Both the position numbers and the translations under genes were made by a program. Below, piece by piece: positions 44,577 to 54,181 of a stretch of 64,000 nt of DNA; position 1 is the first letter of the stretch, and the number at the start of each line of letters is the position of its first letter. Source of the stretch: Anaeromyxobacter soli (GTDB lineage: Bacteria; Myxococcota; Myxococcia; Myxococcales; Anaeromyxobacteraceae). The notes below the pieces were generated by a model. That model made no database searches. It was not told the origin of the DNA and was given only the letters and a program-made list of their open reading frames with translations. The stretch covers positions 1 through 64,000 of the forward strand of contig NZ_JAKZLF010000029.1 in assembly GCF_022808855.1 (NCBI RefSeq), in the 5' to 3' direction.

Positions 44577-46229
44577 GTGGCGCCTCCCGTCCGCATCGTC
44601 CCGCTCGGCGGCCTCGGCGAGATCGGCATGAACTGCATGGCGATCGAGGCCGACGGCCGGATCGCCGTGGTCGACTGCGGCATCCTCTTCCCGAACGAGC
44701 CGATCGGCGTCGACCTCATCGCCCCCGACCTCGGCTGGCTGCGCGAGCGGCGCGAGCAGGTGGGCGCCATCTACCTGACGCACGGGCACGAGGACCACAT
44801 CGGCGCGCTGCCCTTCCTGCTCCGGGACGTGAAGGCGCCGGTGTACGGGACGCGCTTCACGCTCGCGCTCCTGCGCCCGCGGCTCGACGAGGCGGGCGTC
44901 GCGGCGGACCTGCGCGAGGTCGCGCCCGGCGAGCTGCGGCCGGCGGGGGAGGCGTCGCCGCTCGCGGCCGAGTTCTACGCCGTCACCCACTCCATCCCCG
45001 ACGCGTGCGGCCTCGCCTTCTCCACGCCGCAGGGGACGATCGTCCACTCGGGCGACTTCAAGATCGACCCGCGGCCCATCGCCGGGCCCGGCTTCGACCT
45101 CGCCCGCGTCGAGGCGCTCGGCGCGCGCGGGGTGCGGCTCCTCCTCTCCGACTCGACGAACTCGGAGCGCCCCGGCTCCTCGCTCTCCGAGGCGGAGGTC
45201 GGCGCCGCGCTCGAGGAGGCCTTCGAGCGCGCTCCCGGGCGCGTCTTCGTCGCCTGCTTCGCCTCCAACATCCACCGCATCCAGCAGGTCGCGAACGCCG
45301 CCCGCGCCTTCGGCCGCCGCCTGGCGCTCCTCGGCCGCTCGATGGAGTCGAACGTCCGGCTCGCCCAGTCGCTCGGGTACCTCGACCTGCCCGCCTGGAT
45401 GCCGGTCGGCTTCCCCGAGGCGCGCGAGCTGCCGCCGAAGGAGCTGTGCGTCCTCACCACCGGCACCCAGGGTGAGCCGCGGAGCGCCCTCTCTCGGCTC
45501 GCGCGCGGCGAGCACCCCGACCTCGACCTCGCGCCGGGCGACCTCGTCATCCTCTCCTCGCGCTTCATCCCCGGGAACGAGGTCGCGGTGGGCGAGGTCG
45601 TGAACGCGCTCTGCCGCCGCGGCGCCCAGGTGGCCTACGAGGGGCTGCGGCCGCTCCACGTCTCCGGGCACGCGCAGGAGGCCGAGCAGCGGCGCCTCAT
45701 CGCGCTCGCCCGCCCCGAGCACTTCGTGCCCATTCACGGTGAGTACCGCCACCTCGCCCGCCACGCCGCCCACGCCGCCTCCGAGGGCGTGCGCGGGCGC
45801 CACCTGCTCCTCGACGGGCAGGTGCTCGAGCTCGGCGACGGCGGGGTGAGCGTGCTCGCGGAGCCGGTCCCGGTGGGGCGCGTCTACACCGACCGCGACG
45901 CGCTGCTCGGGCAGGACATCGGCGCGATGGTGGTGAAGGACAGGCGCCTGCTCGCGGAGGCGGGGCTCTGCATCGCGGTGCTCGTCGTGGACAAGGCGAC
46001 CGGCGCGGTGATACGCGGGCCCGAGCTCTTCGCCCGCGGCGTCGCCGGGTTCGAGGGGGCGGAGGACGAGCTCCGGGCGGAGGCGCTGCGCGCGCTCGAC
46101 GAGCTCACGCCGCAGGCCCGCCTCTCCGTCGAGGAGGTGCAGGAGACGCTCCGGGTCGCGGTCCGCCGCTCGCTGAAGCGGGCCACGGGGAAGCGGCCCA
46201 CGGTGCTGCCGGTGGTGCTGGAGCTCTAA
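44577..46229 (+). CDS. rnj: ribonuclease J
   Basis: RNase J is a metallo-beta-lactamase/beta-CASP nuclease with 5'-3' exo- and endonuclease activity in mRNA decay and rRNA maturation. The metal-binding motif is THGHEDHIG, with VVDCGILFPNE before it and HSGDFKID after; SDSTNSERPG and HVSGHA are the beta-CASP motifs. The C-terminal domain completes 550 residues, a normal length. It starts at a GTG; TAGATT ends 6 bases upstream. It is followed after 33 bases by the YajQ gene. Confidence 0.95.
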   Translation: MAPPVRIVPLGGLGEIGMNCMAIEADGRIAVVDCGILFPNEPIGVDLIAPDLGWLRERREQVGAIYLTHGHEDHIGALPFLLRDVKAPVYGTRFTLALLRPRLDEAGVAADLREVAPGELRPAGEASPLAAEFYAVTHSIPDACGLAFSTPQGTIVHSGDFKIDPRPIAGPGFDLARVEALGARGVRLLLSDSTNSERPGSSLSEAEVGAALEEAFERAPGRVFVACFASNIHRIQQVANAARAFGRRLALLGRSMESNVRLAQSLGYLDLPAWMPVGFPEARELPPKELCVLTTGTQGEPRSALSRLARGEHPDLDLAPGDLVILSSRFIPGNEVAVGEVVNALCRRGAQVAYEGLRPLHVSGHAQEAEQRRLIALARPEHFVPIHGEYRHLARHAAHAASEGVRGRHLLLDGQVLELGDGGVSVLAEPVPVGRVYTDRDALLGQDIGAMVVKDRRLLAEAGLCIAVLVVDKATGAVIRGPELFARGVAGFEGAEDELRAEALRALDELTPQARLSVEEVQETLRVAVRRSLKRATGKRPTVLPVVLEL

Positions 46230-46262
46230 GGCGCGGCGACGCGCGGGGAGGAACAGCGGTCT

Positions 46263-46751
46263 ATGCCGAGCTTCGACGTGGTCTCCGAGCTGAACCTCAT
46301 GGAGGTGGAGAACGCCTTCAACCAGGCGCGGAAGGAGATCCTCCAGCGCTTCGACTTCAAGGGCACGAACACGGACCTCGAGCGCGACAAGGACCTGCAC
46401 GTCGTCGTGAAGGCCGCCTCCGAGGGGCGCGCCGAGGCGGCCCTGCAGGTGCTCATGGAGAAGCTCGCGAAGCGAGGCGTCCCGCTCGAGGGCCTCGACC
46501 CGCAGAAGGTCGAGCCCGCCTCCGGCGGCTCGGTGCGACAGCTCGTGAAGCTGAAGCGCGGGCTCAAGCAGGAGGACGCGAAGAAGATCGTGGCGCTCGT
46601 GAAGGAGAGCGGGCTCAAGGTGCAGGCCGCGATCCAGGGGGAGGCGGTGCGGATCACCGGGAAGAAGAAGGACGACCTGCAGGCGGCGATGCAGGCCATC
46701 CGCGGCGCGGCGCTGGGCGTCCCGCTGCAGTTCCAGAACTTCAGGGAGTGA
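46263..46751 (+). CDS. YajQ family nucleotide-binding protein
   Basis: The 162-residue protein begins [21 protein letters not shown], the family signature, followed by [14 protein letters not shown] and the C-terminal [16 protein letters not shown]. YajQ proteins have two ferredoxin-like domains and bind nucleotides; a Xanthomonas member binds cyclic di-GMP, and whether this one does is unknown. GGGGAGGAAC is a good Shine-Dalgarno. It probably shares a transcript with the RNase J gene. Confidence 0.94.
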   Translation: MPSFDVVSELNLMEVENAFNQARKEILQRFDFKGTNTDLERDKDLHVVVKAASEGRAEAALQVLMEKLAKRGVPLEGLDPQKVEPASGGSVRQLVKLKRGLKQEDAKKIVALVKESGLKVQAAIQGEAVRITGKKKDDLQAAMQAIRGAALGVPLQFQNFRE

Positions 46752-46785
46752 GAGACCTACCCCCCGCCCGCCCGCTCACCGCGGA

Positions 46786-46814
46786 TTGTCCGCGCCCACC
46801 CCGTCTGTTAGATC
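46786..46814 (+). promoter_or_regulatory. promoter of rimO
   Basis: TTGTCC (46786-46791), 17 bases, TAGATC (46809-46814). The ATG at 46825 follows after 10 bases, and there is no Shine-Dalgarno. Confidence 0.5.
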
Positions 46815-46824
46815 GGGCGCCCCG

Positions 46825-48243
46825 ATGACCACCACCCGCGTCTACCTCCACACGCTCGGCTGCCCGAAGAACCGGGTGGACAGCGAGGTCATGCTCGGCA
46901 CCCTGACGGGCGCCGGCTACCGCCTCGAGCGCGACCCCGCCCAGGCGGACGTCATCGTGGTGAACACCTGCGGGTTCATCGAGAGCGCCAAGGAGGAGTC
47001 GGTCGACGCCATCGTCGAGCTCGCGGGCATGAAGCAGGAGGGGCGCTGCAAGAAGCTCGTCGTGACCGGCTGCCTCGTGCAGCGTCACGCCGAGGAGCTG
47101 TCGGCCGAGCTGCCGGAGGTGGACCACTTCCTCGGCACCGGCGCCTACGCCGACATCGCCCGCGTCGTCTCGGACGCGCAGGCGAAGCGGCTCGTCGTGC
47201 CCGACCCGGACTTCGTCCACTCCGCCTCGACGCCGCGGGTGAACTCGCTCCCCTCGCACACGGCCTACCTCAAGATCTCCGAGGGCTGCGACAACGCCTG
47301 CGCGTTCTGCATCATCCCGAAGCTCCGCGGCGCGCAGCGCTCGCGGCCGGTGGACGACGTCGTGGCCGAGGCGGCCGCGCTCGCGGCGCAGGGCACCGTC
47401 GAGCTCTCGCTCGTGGCGCAGGACCTCACCGCCTACGGCTACGACCTGCCGGGCAAGGTCCGCCTGCACCACCTCCTGCCGGAGCTGTGTAAGGTGGACG
47501 GCATCCGCTGGCTGCGGCTCCACTACGCGTACCCGCGCGACGTGCCGGACGCGCTCGTCGACGTGATCGCGCGCGAGCCGAAGATCGTGAAGTACCTCGA
47601 CATGCCGCTGCAGCACTCCTCCGACCGGCTGCTCCGCTCGATGAAGCGCGGCCGCGACTCGGTGTTCCTGCGCGAGCTCCTCGCTCGCCTTCGGGCGCGC
47701 GTGCCCGGCATCGCGCTGCGGACCTCGCTCATCGTCGGGCTCCCCGGCGAGACGGAGGAGGACTTCGAGGATCTCGTGCGCTTCGTGGAGGAGCAGCGCT
47801 TCGAGCGGCTCGGGGTGTTCGAGTTCTCGCCCGAGGACGGCACGCCCGCGGCGGAGATGGACGGGCAGCTCCCGGAGGCGGTGAAGCGCGCCCGCCGCGA
47901 TCGCATCATGGCGCTCCAGCAGGAGATCTCCCGCGACCACCAGCAGGCGATGATCGGCCGGCAGCTCGAGGTGCTCGTGGAGGGGCGCTCGGAGGAGACC
48001 GAGCACCTGCTCGCCGGCCGCCACGCGCAGCAGGCGCCGGAGATCGACGGCATCACCTACATCAACGACGGGGTCGCCTACCCCGGCGAGCTCGCCACCG
48101 TCGAGATCACCGACGCCTCCGAGTACGACCTCGTCGGCCGCGTGGTGGCGCGCGATCCGGAGCGGGCGCGACGCCCGCTTCCCCAGGCGGAACCCCGCGA
48201 CGCAGGCCCGCGCCGCCGCGGTGGCCTCCCCGTCGTCGGCTGA
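46825..48243 (+). CDS. rimO: ribosomal protein S12 methylthiotransferase
   Basis: RimO is a radical SAM enzyme that methylthiolates an Asp of ribosomal protein S12. The N-terminal UPF0004 domain has the three cluster cysteines in [29 protein letters not shown] and [11 protein letters not shown]. The radical SAM motif [12 protein letters not shown] (CX3CX2C) follows, then a C-terminal TRAM domain. The N-terminal GCPKN distinguishes RimO from MiaB. The extreme C-terminus (about 445-472) is an Arg/Pro-rich extension. The protein has 472 residues. Confidence 0.95.
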   Translation: MTTTRVYLHTLGCPKNRVDSEVMLGTLTGAGYRLERDPAQADVIVVNTCGFIESAKEESVDAIVELAGMKQEGRCKKLVVTGCLVQRHAEELSAELPEVDHFLGTGAYADIARVVSDAQAKRLVVPDPDFVHSASTPRVNSLPSHTAYLKISEGCDNACAFCIIPKLRGAQRSRPVDDVVAEAAALAAQGTVELSLVAQDLTAYGYDLPGKVRLHHLLPELCKVDGIRWLRLHYAYPRDVPDALVDVIAREPKIVKYLDMPLQHSSDRLLRSMKRGRDSVFLRELLARLRARVPGIALRTSLIVGLPGETEEDFEDLVRFVEEQRFERLGVFEFSPEDGTPAAEMDGQLPEAVKRARRDRIMALQQEISRDHQQAMIGRQLEVLVEGRSEETEHLLAGRHAQQAPEIDGITYINDGVAYPGELATVEITDASEYDLVGRVVARDPERARRPLPQAEPRDAGPRRRGGLPVVG

Positions 48244-48247
48244 GCTC

Positions 48248-50053
48248 TCAGCGCACTGGGTGCGCCCGCAGCGCCTCGGCGAAGGGATCCCGCCGCCCCC
48301 GAGCGACGCACACCCGATCGTCGCCGACGGCGCCGCAGTCCGCGCCCGCCGCGAGGAGGCGCGCGATGGCGCTCGGGTGCACGACGTAGATCGTCGCGGG
48401 ATCCAGCGTTCCCGCCTCGACGGCGCGGCGGGTCGCCCGGCACGCCGCGATCGCTCGCCCGGGATCGAGGCGGGCGGCGTACGCGGCGTCGAAGGTGGCG
48501 CCCAGGCGATACGCCGCCTCCGCGAGCGGCAGGTAGCTGTCCGGCGGATACAGGTGCGGACCGCAGAGCTCCGGCTCGGGCGCGATGGGGTCCCCGCCGG
48601 CGAGGAGGTAGGGCGGGAACATCGAGACGTGGCGGTACGCGCCCTCCGCGAGCGCCCACTCCGGCGCGGGAGGTGGGAAGGAAGGGGCGAGCCGGAGCGG
48701 CGCGGGCGGCCTCACGTCGAGCACCTGCGCCACCACGGCCAGCGCGAGCACGCCCCGCAGCGCGCGCGGCTTCTCGCCGAGCACGGCCGCGGCGAGGCCG
48801 ATCCCGCCGAGGAGGAGCAGGTAGTGGAGGGGCCAGACGAAGCGGCCCGAGGAGCGGAAGGTGCCGGAGAGCGCGGGCACCGCCTCGTAGAAGCGGAGCC
48901 GCCCGACGACCTCTCCCGCCGCCCGCACGGTGCCGGAGAGCGCGAAGAAGCCGAGTACGAGCGCGATCACCACGATCGGCGCCACACGGGCGAGCGCGAC
49001 GGCGGCGGGGGGACGGCGCCGCGCGGCGGCGAGGACGGCGCCGAGGACGAGGAGGAACAGGACGCCCGCGCCGAGGTAGCCGAACCCCTCGTACTGGCCG
49101 GCGTGGACGGGGAGCCCCGCCCAGACGCGCGACCAGCCCATGGGGTTCACGAGGGTCGCGAGGTCGGCCGAGAAGTAGCCGAAGCCGTTCGCGCGCGCCC
49201 GCACCCCGCTCACGAGGAAGCCGAAGAGCGCGAGCCCCGCGCCCGCCGCGAGCGCGATCGCGGCGAGGCCGCCCGCGAGGAGCGAGGCGCCCCCGCGCCG
49301 CTCGACGAGGACGATCCGCGCGAGGAGGGCGGCGGCGAGGGCGGCCGCCATCACCACGAAGTACGGGTGCACCCCCGCCGCGGCGAGGACGAGGAGGAGC
49401 GCCGCGGCGAGCCTCGCGCGGAGCCGGGGCGCGTCCTCGCGCGCGGGCGCGAGCGCGAGCCACAGGGCGAGGAGCAGGATCCACTGCGCGCAGAGGCTCG
49501 CGTGACCGGTCTTCGGGCCCACGAGCCGGTGGAGGAGCGGCGGCGCGAGCACGAACAGCGCCCCGCCGAGCGCCTGCGCGACGCGGTCCGGCGTCGCGAG
49601 CCGCGCGAGCTTCGCGCCCACGAACCCCTGCAGCGCGAAGGAGACGACGAGCCAGCTCCCCACGTACTGGAAGTCCTGCGGGAGGAGCGCCGCGAGCGGG
49701 CGGAGGACCACCGCGACGAGCGGGAGCGAATCGGTGAAGCCGAGCGTCGAGCCGATGCCGAAGGGATAGAGCGGGTTCGCGCCGAGGGGCAGCGTGAACG
49801 GAGCCGAGCGGAAGAAGAGCCACCCGACGTAGCTCGCCCCGAAGTCGCTGCCCAGGAGCCAGCGGACGTTCCCCGGCGCGGCGAGGGCGAGGCCACCGGC
49901 GTTCCAGGCGAGCCAGCCGACGCCCGCGAGCCCCGCCACGAGCGCGGGGGCGTGCGGCGCGAGGCGCGCGCGCAGGGGGGCGAGTCGCCCGCCCGCCCTT
50001 CCCGCCGGGACGCCGGGAGCGGATCCCTTCTCGTCGGGGGCGCCGGGGGACAT
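48248..50053 (-). CDS. large polytopic membrane protein (DUF6311-like)
   Basis: The protein of about 601 residues has roughly ten membrane helices and extracytoplasmic loops, with a soluble C-terminal domain (about 470-601). The segment LGANPLYPFGIGSTLGFTDS recalls DUF6311/YfhO-like integral membrane glycosyltransferases, but I cannot prove the family. I use the ATG at 50053; a GTG at 50062 would add three residues. It is divergent from a methyltransferase and a GT2 glycosyltransferase, which suggests a role in a surface glycan or glycolipid. Confidence 0.72.
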   Translation of the reverse strand: MSPGAPDEKGSAPGVPAGRAGGRLAPLRARLAPHAPALVAGLAGVGWLAWNAGGLALAAPGNVRWLLGSDFGASYVGWLFFRSAPFTLPLGANPLYPFGIGSTLGFTDSLPLVAVVLRPLAALLPQDFQYVGSWLVVSFALQGFVGAKLARLATPDRVAQALGGALFVLAPPLLHRLVGPKTGHASLCAQWILLLALWLALAPAREDAPRLRARLAAALLLVLAAAGVHPYFVVMAAALAAALLARIVLVERRGGASLLAGGLAAIALAAGAGLALFGFLVSGVRARANGFGYFSADLATLVNPMGWSRVWAGLPVHAGQYEGFGYLGAGVLFLLVLGAVLAAARRRPPAAVALARVAPIVVIALVLGFFALSGTVRAAGEVVGRLRFYEAVPALSGTFRSSGRFVWPLHYLLLLGGIGLAAAVLGEKPRALRGVLALAVVAQVLDVRPPAPLRLAPSFPPPAPEWALAEGAYRHVSMFPPYLLAGGDPIAPEPELCGPHLYPPDSYLPLAEAAYRLGATFDAAYAARLDPGRAIAACRATRRAVEAGTLDPATIYVVHPSAIARLLAAGADCGAVGDDRVCVARGRRDPFAEALRAHPVR

Positions 50054-50145
50054 CCGTTGCACGCGGGCGCGAGGATCCGCGCGCGCGATGGGAGTGTCAA
50101 CGGGCTGGCCTCGCGGCCCCGAACGCGCGAAAGTCTCCGCCGACG

Positions 50146-50898
50146 ATGGATCTCCTGGAGCTCGAGCGCGCCCCCGTCCGGCGCCACCCCTGGGAGGAGG
50201 CGCGGGTCGCCTTCTTCCTGCGGGTCCTGCGCGGCGCGGGCCTGCTCGGGCCGGGCGTGGCGGTGCTCGACGTGGGCGCGGGCGACGGCTTCTTCTCCCG
50301 CCGGCTCACCGAGGCGCTCGCCGAGGGCTCGTCCGTCACCTGCTGGGACACGAACTACACCGACGCGCACCTCGCCTCGGAGGCCTTCGCCCCGTCGGCA
50401 GGCCTGCGCTTCACCCGCGCCGCGCCGGAGGGCGCGTTCGGGCTCGCCCTCCTCCTCGACGTGCTCGAGCACGTGGAGGACGACGCCGCGTTCCTCGCCG
50501 AGGTGGTCGAGGCGCGGCTCGCGCCCGGCGGGCACGCGCTCGTGTCGGTGCCGGCCTGGCCCGCCCTCTTCTCGAGCCACGACGTGAAGCTCCGGCACCA
50601 CCGCCGCTACGCGCCGCGGGCCGCGCGGGCGGTCCTCGCGCGCGCCGGGCTCGAGGTGGTCCGCGGCGGCGGCCTCTTCCACGCCCTCGTCGCGCCGCGG
50701 GCGGCGCAGGTCGCGCTCGAGCGCCTCTCCCGTTCGGCGCCCCCGCCGAAGGACCTCGGCGAGTGGGACGCGCCCGCGTCCGTGACGGCCGCCGTCCGCG
50801 GCGCGCTCGCGCTCGACGCGTCCCTCTCGCTCCTGCTCTCGCGGCTCGGGCTCGACCTGCCCGGCCTGAGCTACTGGGCCCTATGCCGGAAGCCGTAG
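50146..50898 (+). CDS. class I SAM-dependent methyltransferase
   Basis: The 250-residue protein has motif I VLDVGAGDGFFSRRL (about 42-56), then SVTCWDTNYTD and the motif LLLDVLEHVEDDAAFL, with LAPGGHALVSVP following. This is a typical small-molecule or lipid methyltransferase arrangement. The gene overlaps the following GT2 gene by 16 bases, so both act together, perhaps in glycolipid or polyprenyl-linked sugar metabolism. No Shine-Dalgarno is visible before the ATG. Confidence 0.87.
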   Translation: MDLLELERAPVRRHPWEEARVAFFLRVLRGAGLLGPGVAVLDVGAGDGFFSRRLTEALAEGSSVTCWDTNYTDAHLASEAFAPSAGLRFTRAAPEGAFGLALLLDVLEHVEDDAAFLAEVVEARLAPGGHALVSVPAWPALFSSHDVKLRHHRRYAPRAARAVLARAGLEVVRGGGLFHALVAPRAAQVALERLSRSAPPPKDLGEWDAPASVTAAVRGALALDASLSLLLSRLGLDLPGLSYWALCRKP

Positions 50899-51635
50899 CG
50901 CTCGTCATCCCCTGCTTCAATGAGGCGGTGCGGCTCCAGCGCGAGGAGCTCCTCCGGCTCGCCCGCGCGCGCGAGGGCCTCTCGCTCGTGCTCGTGGACG
51001 ACGGCTCCACCGACGGGACCGTGGCGGTGCTCGACGAGCTCCGCCGCGCGGAGCCCGCGCGGATCTCCGTCGTGCTCCTCCCCCGGAACCGCGGCAAGGC
51101 CGAGGCGGTGCGGGAGGGGCTCCGCCGGGCGCTGGCGGGCGGCGCCGCGGTGGTGGGCTACGCCGACGCCGATCTCTCGACGCCGGTCGACGAGCTCGCC
51201 CGGCTCGTGGACACGGCCCGTGCCTCGCGCCGCGAGGCGGTGCTCGGCTCGCGCGTGCGGCTCCTCGGCAGGCGCATCGAGCGTCAGCCGCTCCGCCACT
51301 ACCTCGGCCGCGTGTTCGCGACGCTCGCCTCGCTCGCCCTCGGCCTCGCGGTCTACGACACCCAGTGCGGCGCGAAGCTCTTCCGCGCGACGCCCGCGCT
51401 CGCCGCCGCGCTCGAGGCGCCGTTCCGCACGCGCTGGATCTTCGACGTGGAGCTCCTCGCGCGCCTCCGCGCCGGCGGCCCCGGCGTCGCGCCCCTCGGG
51501 GAAGACGCGTTCGAGGAGGTGCCGCTCCTCGCCTGGCGCGACGTGGGCGGCTCGAAGCTCCGCCCCGGTGCGATGCTCGCCGCCGGCCTGCAGCTCGTCG
51601 CGCTCGGCGCGCGGCTGCGGCTCGGGCGGCGCTGA
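50883..51635 (+). CDS. GT2 family glycosyltransferase (polyprenyl-phosphate type)
   Basis: The 250-residue protein begins with the GT-A domain: VALVIPCFNEAVRLQ, LVLVDDGSTDGTV, NRGKAEAVREG and the metal-binding YADADLSTPVDEL. This pattern is like dolichyl-phosphate glucosyl- or mannosyltransferases, with VYDTQCGAKLFR also matching that subgroup. No C-terminal membrane helices are obvious. It overlaps the methyltransferase gene by 16 bases and converges on the HerA-like gene 15 bases downstream. Confidence 0.88.
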   Translation: MPEAVALVIPCFNEAVRLQREELLRLARAREGLSLVLVDDGSTDGTVAVLDELRRAEPARISVVLLPRNRGKAEAVREGLRRALAGGAAVVGYADADLSTPVDELARLVDTARASRREAVLGSRVRLLGRRIERQPLRHYLGRVFATLASLALGLAVYDTQCGAKLFRATPALAAALEAPFRTRWIFDVELLARLRAGGPGVAPLGEDAFEEVPLLAWRDVGGSKLRPGAMLAAGLQLVALGARLRLGRR

Positions 51636-51649
51636 CCGCCGGCTCCGGC

Positions 51650-53128
51650 TCAGCGCCGGCGGCCCCCGCCGAACATGGAGCCCAGGATCCCGCGCATGAT
51701 CTCGCGGCCGATCTGGGTCCCCGCGGCGCGCATGGCGCTCGTGGCCATCTTGCCGAGCATGTCGCCGGCCTGGCCGAGCGCGCCCGCGTCCTGCCGTCCG
51801 CGCGGCGCACCGCCCGCGGGCCCGGGACGCTCCCCCTCTGCCTCCCGCTCCGTCGCGCGCCGCTGCAGCCGCTCGTAGGCGGACTCGCGATCGACGGGGG
51901 CGTCGTAGCGGCCGCGCAGCGGCGAGGCGGCCATCACCTGGGCGCGCTCCTCGGGCGTGAGCGGCGAGAGCCGCGAGCGGGGCGGCACGACGAGCGCGCG
52001 CTGCACCGGCGCGGGCGTGCCGCGCGCGTCGAGGAAGGACACGAGCGCCTCGCCCACGCCGAGCTGGGTGATGGCGGCCTCGACGTCGAGGCCGGGGTTC
52101 GCGCGGAAGGTCTCCGCCGCGGCGCGCACGGCCTTCTGATCGCGCGGCGTGAAGGCGCGCAGCGCGTGCTGCACCCGGTTGCCGAGCTGGCCCAGCACTG
52201 CGTCCGGCACGTCGAGCGGGCTCTGGGTGACGAAGTAGACCCCGACCCCCTTCGAGCGGACGAGCCGCACCACCTGCTCGATCTTGGCGCGCAGCTCGTC
52301 CGGCGCGTCCTCGAAGAGCAGGTGCGCCTCGTCGAAGAAGAACACGAGCCGCGGCTTCTCCGGGTCGCCCACCTCCGGGAGCTGCTCGAACAGCTCGGAG
52401 AGGAGCCAGAGGAGGAGCGTCGCGTAGAGCTGCGGGGAGCGGACGAGCCGCTCCGCGTGGAGGACCGTCACCTGCCCCCGGCCCGAGAGGTCGGTGCGGA
52501 GCAGGTCCTCGAGCGCGAGGGCCGGCTCGCCGAAGAGCCGGTCGGCGCCCTGCGACTCGAGCGCGAGGAGCGCCCGCTGGATCGCGCCGACGCTCGCCGA
52601 GGAGACGTTCCCGTAGCGCGCGCGCAGCTCGGCGGCGCGCTCCGTGAGGTGCTCCAGCATCGCGCGCAGGTCCTTCACGTCGAGGAGGAGGAGCCCCCCC
52701 TCGTCCGCCACCCGGAACGCCATCTGCAGCACGCCGGCCTGGGTCTCGTTGAGCCCGAGCACGCGCGCGAGCAGCAGCGGGCCCATCTCGGAGATGGTGG
52801 TCCGCAGCGGGTGGCCGGCCTCCCCGTAAACGTCGAGGAAGACGACCGGGCTCGCCTCGGGAGTGAGGGCGAGGCCCAGCTCGCGGGCGCGCTCGGCGAG
52901 CTTCGGCGAGTCGCCGCCCGGGCGCGCGAGCCCGGAGAGGTCGCCCTTAACGTCGGCGAGGAACACCGGCACGCCGAGGCGGCTGAAGCCCTCGGCGAGG
53001 ACGCGCAGGGTGACGGTCTTGCCGGTGCCGGTCGCCCCTGCGACGAGGCCGTGCCGGTTCGCGAGCGCCGGGAGGAGCAGGAGCTCCTCGGTGCTCTTCG
53101 CGACGAGGATGGGAGCGGGAGGGGCCAT
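51650..53128 (-). CDS. HerA-like DUF853 ATPase
   Basis: The 492-residue P-loop protein has Walker A GATGTGKTV at about 32-40 and Walker B FFFDEAHLLF near 265-275. An Arg/Gly-rich end reads GTQIGREIMRGILGSMFGGG. This matches the DUF853/HerA-FtsK helicase family, thought to translocate or remodel DNA; a direct role here is not known. The end of the gene touches lolA's operon partner region: lolA lies only 9 bases upstream on the same strand, so the two share a transcript despite unrelated predicted jobs. Confidence 0.88.
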   Translation of the reverse strand: MAPPAPILVAKSTEELLLLPALANRHGLVAGATGTGKTVTLRVLAEGFSRLGVPVFLADVKGDLSGLARPGGDSPKLAERARELGLALTPEASPVVFLDVYGEAGHPLRTTISEMGPLLLARVLGLNETQAGVLQMAFRVADEGGLLLLDVKDLRAMLEHLTERAAELRARYGNVSSASVGAIQRALLALESQGADRLFGEPALALEDLLRTDLSGRGQVTVLHAERLVRSPQLYATLLLWLLSELFEQLPEVGDPEKPRLVFFFDEAHLLFEDAPDELRAKIEQVVRLVRSKGVGVYFVTQSPLDVPDAVLGQLGNRVQHALRAFTPRDQKAVRAAAETFRANPGLDVEAAITQLGVGEALVSFLDARGTPAPVQRALVVPPRSRLSPLTPEERAQVMAASPLRGRYDAPVDRESAYERLQRRATEREAEGERPGPAGGAPRGRQDAGALGQAGDMLGKMATSAMRAAGTQIGREIMRGILGSMFGGGRRR

Positions 53129-53137
53129 CCCCCTTCT

Positions 53138-53761
53138 TTACCGCTCCGCCCCCGGCGGCGCGATCCTCCGGACGTCCTTCGGCAGCTTGAGCTCGAAGGC
53201 GGAGTCGGCGAGCCCGGCGTTGCGCTTCACCTTCTCGAAGCGGATCTCGTTCACGTTGCCGGCCCCGTCCACGACGCGCGTGGCGCGCACCTCGCCGTCG
53301 GGGCCCACCGTGAGCGCGATCGACTCGACGCGCGGATCCTCCTCCTTGGGGCGGAGCAGGAGCGCCCCCGCGCCGTCCACCGAGAGGTGGAACTCGCGGG
53401 CGAGGTCGCCCTTGCCGAGGAGGAACGTGACCGCCGCGCTCATGGCGGTCGCGTCGAAGTGCTCGTCCACGTAGGCCTGGTTCTCCTCCGGCTCGTACTG
53501 CACGAGCCGCGAGCCCTTCACCGCCACGGTCTTCGAGGAGGGCGTCTCGTAGTCCCAGCGCATCATCCCGGGCTTCTTCACCCGGAGCGTTCCGGCGGAG
53601 ACCTGGCGCCGGCCGAAGCCGGAGTAGGTGTAGGTCTGCTGGAAGCGCGCCTCGAGATCGCGGGTGCGCTCGTAGAAGGTCTGGACCTTCTTGGCGAGCG
53701 CGCCCGCGTCCGCGGGGGGCGGGGCGGCGGCGAGGAGCAGGGCGGCGAGGGCGGCGATCAT
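53138..53761 (-). CDS. lolA: outer-membrane lipoprotein carrier LolA
   Basis: LolA carries lipoproteins through the periplasm from LolCDE to the outer membrane. The 207-residue protein has a signal peptide (MIAALAALLLAAAPPPADA), then VQTFYERTRDLEARFQQTY, LRVKKPGMMRWDYETP and LVQYEPEENQAYV, the usual LolA regions. A TATCTA box (53774-53769) ends 7 bases before the ATG, with no Shine-Dalgarno. The window encodes several likely lipoprotein clients, including those at 38904 and 53862. Confidence 0.92.
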   Translation of the reverse strand: MIAALAALLLAAAPPPADAGALAKKVQTFYERTRDLEARFQQTYTYSGFGRRQVSAGTLRVKKPGMMRWDYETPSSKTVAVKGSRLVQYEPEENQAYVDEHFDATAMSAAVTFLLGKGDLAREFHLSVDGAGALLLRPKEEDPRVESIALTVGPDGEVRATRVVDGAGNVNEIRFEKVKRNAGLADSAFELKLPKDVRRIAPPGAER

Positions 53762-53822
53762 GGTGAGCTAGATAGCAGACGGGCGGCGCGCGGGCGGCAT
53801 TCACGGCCGCCACCCACACGCC

Positions 53823-53850
53823 TTGACGGCGCGGGCGCCCCAGGTGATCC
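53823..53850 (+). promoter_or_regulatory. promoter of the Cys-rich lipoprotein gene
   Basis: TTGACG (53823-53828), 16 bases, TGATCC (53845-53850). The ATG at 53862 follows after 11 bases. Confidence 0.4.
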
Positions 53851-53861
53851 TCCCCGGCTCG

Positions 53862-54161
53862 ATGCGCGCCCTCCTCGCCGCCCTCGCCCTCGTCGCGCTC
53901 TCCGCCTGCACCGAGCCCTGCCAGGAGCTCGCGAACCGCCTGTGCGAGTGCGCCGGCGGCGGCAGCGCGCGCGACGCCTGCCAGCGGGGCGCGGAGGACC
54001 GGCTCTCCTCGGTCGGCGCGGGCGACGCGAAGCAGAAGCAGTGCGACGCCTGGCTCGGCACCTGTCACGCGCCGGAGGGCACGAAGTTCTGCGAGTGGAT
54101 CAACACCACGGACGCGAAGGCGGCCTGCGGGATCTCGCTCGAGCCTGCCACCACGCCGTAG
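53862..54161 (+). CDS. small Cys-rich lipoprotein
   Basis: The 99-residue protein has a lipoprotein signal ending in lipobox LSAC (Cys16). Eight further cysteines (20, 28, 30, 40, 61, 68, 77 and 89) could form four disulfides in the mature protein. I choose the ATG at 53862 because the signal starts there; upstream in-frame residues are not conserved-looking. No family is recognised. It is flanked by oppositely oriented genes and is a single-gene unit. Confidence 0.75.
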   Translation: MRALLAALALVALSACTEPCQELANRLCECAGGGSARDACQRGAEDRLSSVGAGDAKQKQCDAWLGTCHAPEGTKFCEWINTTDAKAACGISLEPATTP

Positions 54162-54181
54162 GCCACGTCCGGGAGGCGCGC

